Assembly (NCBI GenBank): GCA_017942035.1 | Contig: JAGAVG010000011.1 | Span: forward strand, 1 to 64,000 | Source: a bacterium | Lineage (GTDB): Bacteria; Cyanobacteriota; Vampirovibrionia; Gastranaerophilales; Gastranaerophilaceae | DNA length: 64,000 nt | Direction of reading: 5' to 3' | Shown: in pieces, positions 7,822 through 15,523 of the stretch | Layout of the letters: each line of letters starts with the position of its first letter | How positions within the stretch are numbered: the stretch's first letter is position 1 | Notes under the pieces: model-generated | The model's database searches: none | The model's input: only the letters and a program-made list of their open reading frames with translations | Told to the model about the DNA's origin: nothing | Program-made: the position numbers and the translations under genes

Positions 7822-8664
7822 ATGAATTACTTTGAAAGAGCAAAATTTTTTAGAACTAAAAAACGTCTTGGCCAAAATTTTCTGATAAATGGCGAAGTTA
7901 TTTCGGATATTATTGAAAAAGCTGATATACAGCCGGATGACGTAATTTTAGAAATCGGCCCGGGGGTCGGATTTGTGACCGAACAATTGATTAAATATGC
8001 GAAAAAAGTTATCGCCGTCGAACTTGATGAAGAGGCAATTAAAGAGTTGGAAAAACTTAACGCGCCAAATTTGGAAATTATTCACAAAGATATTTTAAAA
8101 ACCGATATTTCGTCTTTGTGCGATGAGAAAATTAAAGTTGTCGCAAACATTCCATATTACATAACAACTCCGATTATTGCGCATTTGCTGGGTGAAATAG
8201 ACGATTTAGCGAACAAAAACAGGAACAAAATAAAAGATATAATTCTTATGGTGCAGGAAGAAGTTGCCCTCAGAATGACCGCAGACGAGAATTCACCTTC
8301 AAAACAATACGGGCTATTGACTATTTTGTCTCAATTCTGGGCCGATACTGAAATTTTCAGACTGGTAGGAAGAAAATCTTTCTATCCGGCGCCAAAAGTG
8401 AATTCCGCTCTGGTAAAACTTGTGGTGAGAGAAAAGCCGCTGTTAGAATTAAGTGATTACGCACATTTCAGAAAAACTATAAAAGCCGCGTTTTCTCAGC
8501 GCCGTAAAAATATTAAAAACTGCCTTCTATCAGGCGGATTTTTGAAAGAAAACATTCAAAAATCTATGCAGAATTTAGGTTTGGATGAAAATGTCCGTGC
8601 CGAAAAACTTTCGATAGAAATGTTAGGCAAACTTTCCGAGGAGCTATTGAAAAATGGAAAATAA
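7822..8664 (+). CDS. rsmA: 16S rRNA (A1518/A1519) dimethyltransferase
   Basis: RsmA/KsgA dimethylates two adenines in the 3' end of 16S rRNA late in 30S assembly. The 280-residue protein has the usual KRLGQNFLINGEVISDII start, the SAM-binding motif ILEIGPGVGFVTEQL, acidic VAVELDEEAI, and the catalytic NIPYYITTPI near residue 110. The C-terminal helical domain includes FSQRRKNIKNCL. Length is normal. TATTAT lies 10 nt upstream of the ATG, with AAGGA between them. It overlaps ispE by 11 bp, so the two are co-transcribed. Confidence 0.96.
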   Translation: MNYFERAKFFRTKKRLGQNFLINGEVISDIIEKADIQPDDVILEIGPGVGFVTEQLIKYAKKVIAVELDEEAIKELEKLNAPNLEIIHKDILKTDISSLCDEKIKVVANIPYYITTPIIAHLLGEIDDLANKNRNKIKDIILMVQEEVALRMTADENSPSKQYGLLTILSQFWADTEIFRLVGRKSFYPAPKVNSALVKLVVREKPLLELSDYAHFRKTIKAAFSQRRKNIKNCLLSGGFLKENIQKSMQNLGLDENVRAEKLSIEMLGKLSEELLKNGK

Positions 8665-9463
8665 ATCGGTAAAAATTCAATGTCCGGCAAAAATAAATCT
8701 GACTTTAAAAGTTTTGAACAAACGACAAGACGGGTTTCATAATATTGAAAGCATAATGCAGACGATAAATTTGTTTGATTATTTGACAATTTCAATTACT
8801 CCGGCTGAACAATTAGAAATTAATCTATCCGGAAACAGTACTGAAATTCCTTATAACGAAAAAAATCTTGTTTATAAGGCGGCAAAATTATTTTTTGAAG
8901 AATTCGGCAATGAGAATTTCCTCGTTAATATTTTTATAGAAAAAAATATTCCCGTTGCAGCCGGACTGGCAGGCGGAAGCACTGATGCGGCCGGAACATT
9001 GTATGGACTGAATAAATTGTTTGCAACCCCTTTCAATAGACAAGAATTACACAATCTTTGCGCAAAATTAGGCTCTGATTTAAACTTCTGTCTGGAGGGA
9101 GGACGCCAAAAAACGACAGGCCGCGGAGAAATACTTGAACCTCTTGAATTTGAAGAATTTAATGTTTCATTGATAAAACCTGAAAATTTGGGAATTAGCG
9201 CAAAAGAAGCCTACACAAAATTTGCCGCAAAAAAAGCCGCAGGCCTTTCAAACGACAGTTATGTTAACGACTTGGAATGGGGCTTGATTGATGATTATCT
9301 GGATTTAAGGATAATCAAAAATCTTTACCCAAAATCGGTTATGTCCGGCTCCGGTTCGACGTATTACCTTGTTAATTCAGAATTTGCAGAGGTTGACGGA
9401 TGTTTTATTAAAAACAATTTGAAAGCAATTCCTCACGGGGTAAGAGAAATTTCTACATTCTAA
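8654..9463 (+). CDS. ispE: 4-diphosphocytidyl-2-C-methyl-D-erythritol kinase
   Basis: IspE phosphorylates CDP-methylerythritol in the non-mevalonate isoprenoid pathway. This GHMP kinase shows CPAKINLTLKVLNKRQDGFH at the N-terminus, the ATP loop PVAAGLAGGSTDAAGTL near residue 97, and the C-terminal GSGSTYYLV motif. The 269 residues are slightly short for the family. GAGGAG 10 nt upstream supports the start. It is translationally coupled to rsmA, an order common in bacteria, and overlaps the convergent next gene by 11 bp. Confidence 0.95.
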   Translation: MENKSVKIQCPAKINLTLKVLNKRQDGFHNIESIMQTINLFDYLTISITPAEQLEINLSGNSTEIPYNEKNLVYKAAKLFFEEFGNENFLVNIFIEKNIPVAAGLAGGSTDAAGTLYGLNKLFATPFNRQELHNLCAKLGSDLNFCLEGGRQKTTGRGEILEPLEFEEFNVSLIKPENLGISAKEAYTKFAAKKAAGLSNDSYVNDLEWGLIDDYLDLRIIKNLYPKSVMSGSGSTYYLVNSEFAEVDGCFIKNNLKAIPHGVREISTF

Positions 9464-10019
9464 TTGTTCTAAGAACCATATAATATTTGTAATTACCCCA
9501 ATAGAGCACAATGGATATGAAATTATTTTCCAGATCCGTAACTTCAAGATAATTTTGTGCCTCAGGCTTTCTTTTTGAACTTTTCACATGATTCCCGACA
9601 AAATTAAGCCATGCCAGCTGCATTTTTGCGGCCGGCTTAAGATCCGGTTTAGGCAAATTTTCATCATAAAAATTCAAAGGCACAATCTTTTTATCGTATA
9701 TCGGAACAACATAGCGGACTTTTCCGGCTTCTTTAAACAGCACATACCACTTGCCATCCTGTTCTCTGGGGGTAAGAAGATAATAACCGGGCGGGATTTC
9801 AATAGTCTTAAAGTAAAGTGTTGTAGTTAATCTAAAAAGCGGATACGGGGACCAAGTGGAATTATGAATATCAAAATTTTCACCGGGGTCAATATCGTGG
9901 ATATATTTTAATGTCGGAACCGGCATGTCACGATAAGCTTGCTCTATATCAACATCTTCCGCCCGACAGCAAAGATTTATACTCAAAATGAAAGCCAGCA
10001 AAATTAACAAGTTTCTCAT
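9453..10019 (-). CDS. Secreted protein of unknown function
   Basis: A Sec signal peptide (MRNLLILLAFILSINLCCRA) starts this 188-residue protein. The rest is beta-rich and aromatic (PPGYYLLTPREQDGKWYVLF). No family is recognised. Two cysteines fall at the signal-peptide end (LCCRA); this is not a good lipobox, so a soluble periplasmic product is more likely. It is monocistronic and convergent with ispE. Confidence 0.6.
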   Translation of the reverse strand: MRNLLILLAFILSINLCCRAEDVDIEQAYRDMPVPTLKYIHDIDPGENFDIHNSTWSPYPLFRLTTTLYFKTIEIPPGYYLLTPREQDGKWYVLFKEAGKVRYVVPIYDKKIVPLNFYDENLPKPDLKPAAKMQLAWLNFVGNHVKSSKRKPEAQNYLEVTDLENNFISIVLYWGNYKYYMVLRTIRM

Positions 10020-10084
10020 ATATTCATATTAATGTTTTTTTGCTAAAAATCAATCATTTGAAAGGTTGAACGTGAATTATTTTC

Positions 10085-10095
10085 TATGTTAAAAT
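10085..10095 (+). promoter_or_regulatory. Extended -10 for leaderless comF mRNA
   Basis: TATGTTAAAAT ends 6 nt before the comF ATG; TTGAAC lies 18 nt upstream of the hexamer. No ribosome site is present. The stretch GAATTATTTTCTATG recurs before mfd at the same distance. Confidence 0.55.
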
Positions 10096-10101
10096 TTAGA
10101 T

Positions 10102-10749
10102 ATGAAAAGAACATTTGACAGTCTGCTTGACTGGATTTATAAAAAACGCTGTTATTTTTGCAAATCATCCAAAGAATGCACAAAAATGTGCACAAAATGC
10201 TATGAAGAGATAGATTTTTTGCCGCCTGTGACAAACCGAATTATTGAAGGTAAAAAAGTTTTTTGCGCCGGCGTTTATTCAAAAAATCTTCAAAAGCTGA
10301 TTAGAGGTTTAAAATATCACGGACAAAGAGATCTTGCCTACTACTGCGCAAAATTTATGTATGAATACTTTTCAAAAATCACAACTGACAACGATTTCCA
10401 GATAGTTCCGGTTCCTATTTTTAAAGATAGATTAAAACAGCGCAAATACAACCACATGGAACTTGTCGCCAACGAATTGGCCGCCCTTTCCGGCATGGAG
10501 GTCAATTTTGAATTAATAAAACGTGTAAAAAACACAAAAGCTCAATATAATCTCAAAAAACCTGAAAGATTAATAAATTTAAAAGATGCGTTTTATGTTG
10601 ATAAATCGAAATACCAAGGGGGCAAAATCTTGATTATTGACGACATTTGTACAACAGGCTCAACCTTTTTTGAGATGATAAAAACCCTCAAAGCTTCCGG
10701 CATTGAAGATATAACTTGTTTTGCTACCACTACTCCGTTTGGGGATTAA
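10102..10749 (+). CDS. comF: ComF-family phosphoribosyltransferase-like competence protein
   Basis: ComF supports uptake or processing of transforming DNA in competent bacteria. The 215-residue protein has the N-terminal zinc-finger cysteines (CYFCKSSKECTKMCTKC, residues 15-31) and the PRPP-binding loop ILIIDDICTTGST near residue 178. An RQRKYNHMELVA-like segment precedes it. No ribosome site is seen, and the -10 box ends 6 nt before the ATG, which suggests a leaderless mRNA. A 104-residue gene follows after 3 nt. comM is in the same window. Confidence 0.85.
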   Translation: MKRTFDSLLDWIYKKRCYFCKSSKECTKMCTKCYEEIDFLPPVTNRIIEGKKVFCAGVYSKNLQKLIRGLKYHGQRDLAYYCAKFMYEYFSKITTDNDFQIVPVPIFKDRLKQRKYNHMELVANELAALSGMEVNFELIKRVKNTKAQYNLKKPERLINLKDAFYVDKSKYQGGKILIIDDICTTGSTFFEMIKTLKASGIEDITCFATTTPFGD

Positions 10750-10752
10750 AAA

Positions 10753-11067
10753 ATGATACTAAAAGAATTTTCGAAATACATACAAACTAAAAATGAAGAC
10801 ATAATCCACAAAAACAGCACCGCGGCAAAAATTTTGTGCGACTGGATAAAAATAGTTATAAACAAAAACCCCAAAGGACACGTAGACAAAATCGTCCATA
10901 AAGAAATCATGCTTGCCCAAAACAAACCCGGCGATTTCCTAATCGTTGGGAAATCCGAAAGCGGAAGAGTATTGTTGAACGCACTGTATAATTATGCCCA
11001 AAGCTATGAACATTATATCCTTTCAAAATGGCTGATTGATAAGAAACCAAAAGATTTCACCCCATAA
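10753..11067 (+). CDS. Hypothetical protein downstream of comF
   Basis: This 104-residue soluble protein is not recognised. It is Lys/Asn-rich with a mixed helix/strand pattern (KEIMLAQNKPGDFLIVGKSE). It starts 3 nt after the comF stop codon and is almost surely translated from the same mRNA. A link to DNA uptake is guilt by association only. Confidence 0.6.
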   Translation: MILKEFSKYIQTKNEDIIHKNSTAAKILCDWIKIVINKNPKGHVDKIVHKEIMLAQNKPGDFLIVGKSESGRVLLNALYNYAQSYEHYILSKWLIDKKPKDFTP

Positions 11068-11180
11068 CAGAAGACCGGAGGATAAGAAATAAAGTAGGTT
11101 GGCATTACTATGCCAACATTGCAATTTGTCGGATTAGTAAATCCGACCTACCTTACTCCTCGCAATGACGAGGGCTATTT

Positions 11181-11202
11181 GTAGGGTAGACTTTAGTCTA
11201 CC
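11181..11202. repeat. Left inverted repeat of S74 cassette 1
   Basis: The 22-bp element is the exact reverse complement of 13757-13778. Its 18-bp core GGTAGACTTTAGTCTACC is itself palindromic, and a GTAG arm gives it a direction. It lies outside the terminator of the S74 gene. Confidence 0.8.
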
Positions 11203-11212
11203 GCATATACTA

Positions 11213-11245
11213 AAATAAAAAAAAGCCCGTCAAGGATTTGACGGG
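11213..11245 (-). terminator. Terminator of S74 gene copy 1
   Basis: On the minus strand CCCGTCAA pairs with TTGACGGG, followed by CTTTTTTTT. The same element follows all three S74 paralogues. Confidence 0.85.
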
Positions 11246-11298
11246 AAATTAAATGCGAGGATAGCTCGCTTTTCACGAACTATCACTATAGAATTCTT

Positions 11299-13638
11299 TT
11301 ATTTAATCCGCTTTTCAAGGGCATTTAAACGCGCTTCAAGGACCTTATTTTGGGCTTTCAATTGTTTATTCTCGGCCCTCAAGGTGTTCATGTCATTCTG
11401 AACTTGTTTCAGAATCTCTTTATCGCAACGGTTCTGACCCCTCACCCTAGCCCTCTCCCACAAGGGGCGAGGGGACAATGTGTCTTCTTCAACTGTAATC
11501 TGACCTTCACTTTGCAAAATCTGTTCTATTCTATCTACTCTTGCAGCAAGTTCTTTTATTGAATTCAACATTGCGTAAAACATTTCATCCCAGCGGATTT
11601 TTAAGTAGCCGTCGGTACCTTTTATGACCGCTTTCGGGAAAACTTTTTGCAAATCCTGCGCGATTACTCCAACATGAGCTTTTTTATCCGGATCTTTTTT
11701 GAAGGTAAAGTTATAAACTTTCAATTGTTTGATTTTTGCCAAACCTTCTGTATTCTCCCCTGAAATATTTTTCAACCGACGGTCAGAAGGAACGGTCGTG
11801 CCACTAACTTCTAACGTACCAGGGATTTTTACAAGAGCTGAGGATGTTCCGATAAACACAATTTCTTGGCTACTATTTGCATCGGATGTACCTCCAGCAG
11901 GACCTGAATATGCTCCAAGACATGTTTTATTACTGCCGGTTACAGCCTGACAAGCAAGCCTGCCAATTGCGGTATTAGCACTACCAGAAATGTTTGTAAA
12001 TAATGCACCATCTCCAACGGCAGTATTCATTATTCCATTCTGATTGTACAATAACGCCTGATAACCTACTGCAGTATTGTTATATCCGGTATTATTCCGT
12101 GCTAATGCACTAGTTCCTATGGACGTATTATGAGATCCGTTGGTATTATACTCTAACGCAGCATGCCCAATCGCAGTGTTACTGTAACCCGAAATATTTA
12201 AGCGTAATGCTCCATTTCCAGCCGCTGTATTACTACTGCCTGTAGTATTATGCCATAATGATAGATATCCTAAAGCCGTATTATAGCCACCGGTTGTATT
12301 ATAATATAAAGCATTTGTACCAACTGCAGTATTTTGACTACCTGTTGTATTTGATAATAACGTGCTGGTTCCTAATGCAGTATTATTAGCTCCAGTAGTA
12401 GTACTAGATAAAGCATGGAAGCCAACTCCTACATTATAAGCGCCGGAAGTATTTTGGCCTAAAGCGGCCTCTCCGAATGCTGTGTTATAACTTCCGGTTG
12501 TGTTTGCTTTTAAAGCAGAAGTTCCAAATGCGTTATTATAGCTTCCGGTTGTATTTGAATATAATGCTTGATAACCAAATGCGTTATTTTGAGTACCGGT
12601 CGTGTTCAGATTCAAGGCTCGACTTCCCGTGGCTGTATTATAGGATCCGGTTGTGTTTGCCCCCAATGCATAAGTTCCTACACCTGTATTGTAATTTGCG
12701 GTTGTATTATTGTTCAACACACCGTGTCCTATAGCCACATTACATCCGCCTGTTGTATTGTTCATTAAAGAACTATGTCCCAAAGCAGTATTACCAGCCC
12801 CGGTTGTATTTGTTCCCAATGAATAGAAACCCACAGCGGTATTTGTATGACCTGTTGTGTTTGCACGCATTGAATGACCACCTATAGCAGTGTTACTATA
12901 ACCTGTCGTATTTGAATATAAAGAATGAGTACCCACTGCTATGTTAGTATCACCTGCAGTATTTGAATATAATGCATTATACCCAATCGCAATATTTTCA
13001 TTACCTGTAGTGTTTGAGTATAACGAATTACTCCCTACAGCTATACCCCAAATACCGTCAGTATTTGAAGTCAATGCATTAACGCCCAATGCCGTATTTG
13101 CCCTGCCATTAGCATTAGATTTAAGTGACTTATATCCTATAGCGATACTATCAGCTCCGGGTTTTACATCTGTACCGATTCCTATTGAATTACTACCCAG
13201 TGCGCCGGTATTTTCGGCATCATCCGGAAGGCTTCCGAGCAAAAGTGCATTCGGTGTTACTCTCAAGGCGCCGGTTGTTGCGCTATTATTCTGGAACATA
13301 ATATGGTTCACTGCTCTATCGCCAGTGTTTATCAACAATCGGCCCGATGAATTTTCAGGGCGCTGAGGACGACCAATCATTGCCATTTGGTTAGCATTTC
13401 CGATACCGTATCTTATATCGCTCGTACCCTCAACCCATTTCCAAGGACTTGAAAGGTCAACTTTGCTTTTCCTTGTCATTACAGGCGCAAATGCAGCCAT
13501 GACAATCGAAAGGATTAGCATTACGACCATCATTTCTGCTAAAGTAAAACCGGAAAACGAAGAATTCTTTAATAGGGCTAAACCCTTATTAGGCTTAGAT
13601 TGCCCCCCCCCCCGCACGGGCAAATTCAATAATATCAA
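11299..13638 (-). CDS. Prepilin-leader, YadA-like repeat, peptidase-S74 protein, copy 1 (poly-G = 11)
   Basis: The N-terminus holds a type IV prepilin-type segment, FSG then FTLAEMMVVMLILSIVMAAF. Then come about 23 repeats of 17 residues of the form ALYSNTTGSYNTAVGYx, as in YadA/Hep_Hag head repeats. A peptidase-S74 chaperone domain follows: SDRRLKNI with the expected Ser/Lys dyad, then KKAHVGVIAQDLQKVFPKAV. The C-terminus is a coiled coil. The SD-preceded ATG at 13651 is out of frame here because the tract has 11 G's, and reading from it stops at A-I-stop. Only a TTG at 13638 with a poor ribosome site opens this frame. Residues near the S74/coil junction (TLSPRPLWERARVRG) come from an inserted dispersed repeat. 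Probably an OFF or low-expression state. Confidence 0.85.
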   Translation of the reverse strand: MILLNLPVRGGGQSKPNKGLALLKNSSFSGFTLAEMMVVMLILSIVMAAFAPVMTRKSKVDLSSPWKWVEGTSDIRYGIGNANQMAMIGRPQRPENSSGRLLINTGDRAVNHIMFQNNSATTGALRVTPNALLLGSLPDDAENTGALGSNSIGIGTDVKPGADSIAIGYKSLKSNANGRANTALGVNALTSNTDGIWGIAVGSNSLYSNTTGNENIAIGYNALYSNTAGDTNIAVGTHSLYSNTTGYSNTAIGGHSMRANTTGHTNTAVGFYSLGTNTTGAGNTALGHSSLMNNTTGGCNVAIGHGVLNNNTTANYNTGVGTYALGANTTGSYNTATGSRALNLNTTGTQNNAFGYQALYSNTTGSYNNAFGTSALKANTTGSYNTAFGEAALGQNTSGAYNVGVGFHALSSTTTGANNTALGTSTLLSNTTGSQNTAVGTNALYYNTTGGYNTALGYLSLWHNTTGSSNTAAGNGALRLNISGYSNTAIGHAALEYNTNGSHNTSIGTSALARNNTGYNNTAVGYQALLYNQNGIMNTAVGDGALFTNISGSANTAIGRLACQAVTGSNKTCLGAYSGPAGGTSDANSSQEIVFIGTSSALVKIPGTLEVSGTTVPSDRRLKNISGENTEGLAKIKQLKVYNFTFKKDPDKKAHVGVIAQDLQKVFPKAVIKGTDGYLKIRWDEMFYAMLNSIKELAARVDRIEQILQSEGQITVEEDTLSPRPLWERARVRGQNRCDKEILKQVQNDMNTLRAENKQLKAQNKVLEARLNALEKRIK
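13603..13613 (-). repeat. Poly-G tract (11 G) in the leader of S74 copy 1
   Basis: Eleven C's on the plus strand, between the start codon and the prepilin cleavage site. With 11 G's the ATG at 13651 runs into TAA; 10 would restore the frame. Confidence 0.85.
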
Positions 13639-13684
13639 TACTTTCAGCCATATCTATTTCCCTCTTTTTTTTAACTATATTCTT

Positions 13685-13712
13685 ATTATACCAATTTTTT
13701 GAACTTTTTCAA
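13685..13712 (-). promoter_or_regulatory. Sigma-70 promoter of S74 copy 1
   Basis: On the minus strand TTGAAA (13707-13712), 16 nt, TATAAT (13685-13690). The ribosome site GAGGG lies before the ATG at 13651. The promoter is conserved in all three paralogues. Confidence 0.75.
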
Positions 13713-13756
13713 CACTTTTTTATGGTTTTGTATAATAAAATTTAATAAAGTTTTTT

Positions 13757-13778
13757 GGTAGACTAAAGTCTACCCTAC
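13757..13778. repeat. Right inverted repeat of S74 cassette 1
   Basis: Exact reverse complement of 11181-11202, lying outside the promoter of S74 copy 1. A fragment of the CATTGCGAG repeat follows at 13793. Confidence 0.8.
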
Positions 13779-13813
13779 AGTGACTTAATCATTGCGAGCG
13801 AACAAAGTGACGG

Positions 13814-14515
13814 TTAAATCCCGACGCTTAGGCCGGCACAAAGGTTTATCGACTGGCCGGTAATTCCTTTTGCATCTTCTGAAATTAAATACCGGCAAAG
13901 TTTTGCGACCTCCTGAGGTTTTACAAAACGTTTTTGCGGGATTGTATCCAAAATTTCTTCTGTCGAAAACTCGCTTTCTTCAATTGATTCAAGCCCCAAG
14001 CCGGTTTCCACCCAACCCGGATTTATTGTGTTTACGGTTATATTATATTCGGCAAGTTCCAGCGCCAGAGCTTTTGAAAGTCCGATAAGGCCTGATTTCG
14101 AGGAGGAATAAAGGCTTGCGTAGGCCTCTCCCATAACCCCGGAAATTGAACCGATATTAATAATTCGGCCAAATTTATTCTCTTTCATATAAGGAACGGC
14201 GCTTTTTATTAATTTAACAGGCGCAATCAAGTTAGTTTCAAAAATTTCTTCTATCTGTTCAGACGTCATTTTCTCAATCCCGCCGTAAATATATTCGCCC
14301 GCATTATTTATCAAAACGTCAATTTTACTCGTCTTAATAAAATTTTCCAAGCATTCCGTATTTTTAGAAAGGTCACATGTGCAAAAATCTTCTGCCTTGC
14401 ATTGTTCAAGGGTTTTCGGGTCACGGCCGGAAATATACACATTTCCCAGCGATTTTAATTCTTCAAATATTGCTCTTCCAATCCCTCTGCTTGCGCCGGT
14501 TACAAGAATATTCAT
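13814..14515 (-). CDS. Short-chain dehydrogenase/reductase
   Basis: This classical SDR of 233 residues resembles FabG. It has the NAD(P) loop TGASRGIGRA near residue 7, NNAG near residue 90, the catalytic Ser in NIGSISGVMG, and Y-S-S-S-K near residue 155, then the P-G segment INPGWVETGL. The substrate is unknown. Arg in the loop favours NADP(H). It overlaps tcdA by 4 bp (ATGA) and is the last gene of the nrtR-secG-tcdA unit. Confidence 0.88.
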   Translation of the reverse strand: MNILVTGASRGIGRAIFEELKSLGNVYISGRDPKTLEQCKAEDFCTCDLSKNTECLENFIKTSKIDVLINNAGEYIYGGIEKMTSEQIEEIFETNLIAPVKLIKSAVPYMKENKFGRIINIGSISGVMGEAYASLYSSSKSGLIGLSKALALELAEYNITVNTINPGWVETGLGLESIEESEFSTEEILDTIPQKRFVKPQEVAKLCRYLISEDAKGITGQSINLCAGLSVGI

Positions 14516-15291
14516 CTTTTTTCTTCTCCATAAACAAATTTTTTCACAATTTCATAGGCCATAAAAATTCCCGCACAGCTTGCGACAAAAGGCGTTGAAG
14601 CCGGAGTAATTTTCGTGAATTCAATTTCTCCCCCCTCTGCTGTTGTAATTTTTTCAGTTGACGAGATTTTTTCTTGTACAAAAGGTTTTTCCCTGCTTGC
14701 TACAACATCGATTCCGGTAGTTATTCCGCGTTTTTTCAACTGATAAATCACATTAGATATAAACGGAGCATTTTTATTTTCGATATCTTTTATGTCGCAG
14801 ATGTATAATTTTGTCGGGTCAATTCTGTTTCCTGCGCCCATTGAAGATATTACAGGGATATTATTTTTTACGCAAAACTCCAACAGAGCAATTTTTGAGC
14901 GCATTGTATCTATCGCATCAGACACAAAATCCACCTTTTCACCGGCCAATAAAATATTTGAAATATTTTCCTCAGTGCAAAAATTATCCACAACATTCAA
15001 TTCGATTTGCGGATTTATATCTTTCAATCTCTCCTTAAAAAGTTCGGCCTTACTTTTTCCGATAGTTGAATGAAGTGCGACAATCTGGCGGTTAATATTC
15101 GATTCTGAAACTTTGTCAAAATCTACAATAGTTAATTTTCCAATCCCTGCTCTTGCAAGTGCTTCTGCACAAAAGCCGCCAACTCCGCCGAGTCCAAAGA
15201 CAACGGCATGTTTTGCGGCTAATAAATTTTGGGCATTCTCTCCCCAATAAAGTGAGTTTCTTGAAAAAAGTTCCCTTTTATCCAATTTCAA
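14512..15291 (-). CDS. tcdA: tRNA threonylcarbamoyladenosine dehydratase
   Basis: TcdA (CsdL/YgdL) is an E1-like enzyme that cyclises t6A37 of tRNA using ATP. The 259-residue protein has the ThiF/MoeB nucleotide loop VFGLGGVGGFCAEALARAGIG, the D-x-D-x-V-x-x-S-N-I-N-R-Q motif (VDFDKVSESNINRQ), and DAIDTMRSKIALL. The MoeB zinc cysteines are absent, as expected for TcdA. A C-terminal hydrophobic patch (FVASCAGIFMAYEIV) fits the family. It lies 10 nt after secG. Confidence 0.9.
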   Translation of the reverse strand: MKLDKRELFSRNSLYWGENAQNLLAAKHAVVFGLGGVGGFCAEALARAGIGKLTIVDFDKVSESNINRQIVALHSTIGKSKAELFKERLKDINPQIELNVVDNFCTEENISNILLAGEKVDFVSDAIDTMRSKIALLEFCVKNNIPVISSMGAGNRIDPTKLYICDIKDIENKNAPFISNVIYQLKKRGITTGIDVVASREKPFVQEKISSTEKITTAEGGEIEFTKITPASTPFVASCAGIFMAYEIVKKFVYGEEKR

Positions 15292-15300
15292 AACATCTTT

Positions 15301-15522
15301 CTATTTTATTATGTATCCGATGAGGAATGTACAAACCACAAATATTGCGGCTATAATACCTGTTAATTTGTTCAAACCTTTTTCAGCACTTTTTTGGGAT
15401 GCAAAAAGGTGGGAAGTTCCTCCGATACTTGCAATACCATCACCTTTTGGAGAGTGCATCAAGATTAATACAATCAATAATATTGCTGAGATAGTTTGTA
15501 TTGTCCAAATAAATGTAACCAT
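15301..15522 (-). CDS. secG: Protein translocase subunit SecG
   Basis: This 73-residue protein has two membrane helices (IWTIQTISAILLIVLILM and IIAAIFVVCTFLIGYII) separated by the conserved loop PKGDGIASIGGTSHLF. That is the SecG signature in the SecYEG channel. The start lies 1 nt after the stop codon of the Nudix-type gene, so translation is coupled. Confidence 0.93.
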   Translation of the reverse strand: MVTFIWTIQTISAILLIVLILMHSPKGDGIASIGGTSHLFASQKSAEKGLNKLTGIIAAIFVVCTFLIGYIIK

Positions 15523-15523
15523 T

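Larger units (their letters stand above)
11068..11298. repeat. Intergenic palindromic repeats
   Basis: This holds a TAGGTTGGCATTAC/TGCCAAC inverted element (11095-11125), a GTCGGATTAGTAAATCCGAC palindrome (11129-11148), part of the CGCAATGACGAG family, and the GGTAGACTTTAGTCTACC palindrome (11185-11202). No gene is seen. Confidence 0.7.

Noticed and set aside
11299-13638. S74/YadA-like repeats read as phage tail fibre or prophage
   Set aside because: No capsid, terminase, portal or integrase genes are near any of the three copies, and a prepilin-type leader precedes the repeats.
11299-13638. The 51-bp periodic repeats read as a CRISPR array
   Set aside because: They are an in-frame 17-residue protein repeat with diverged units and no spacers; no cas genes are present.
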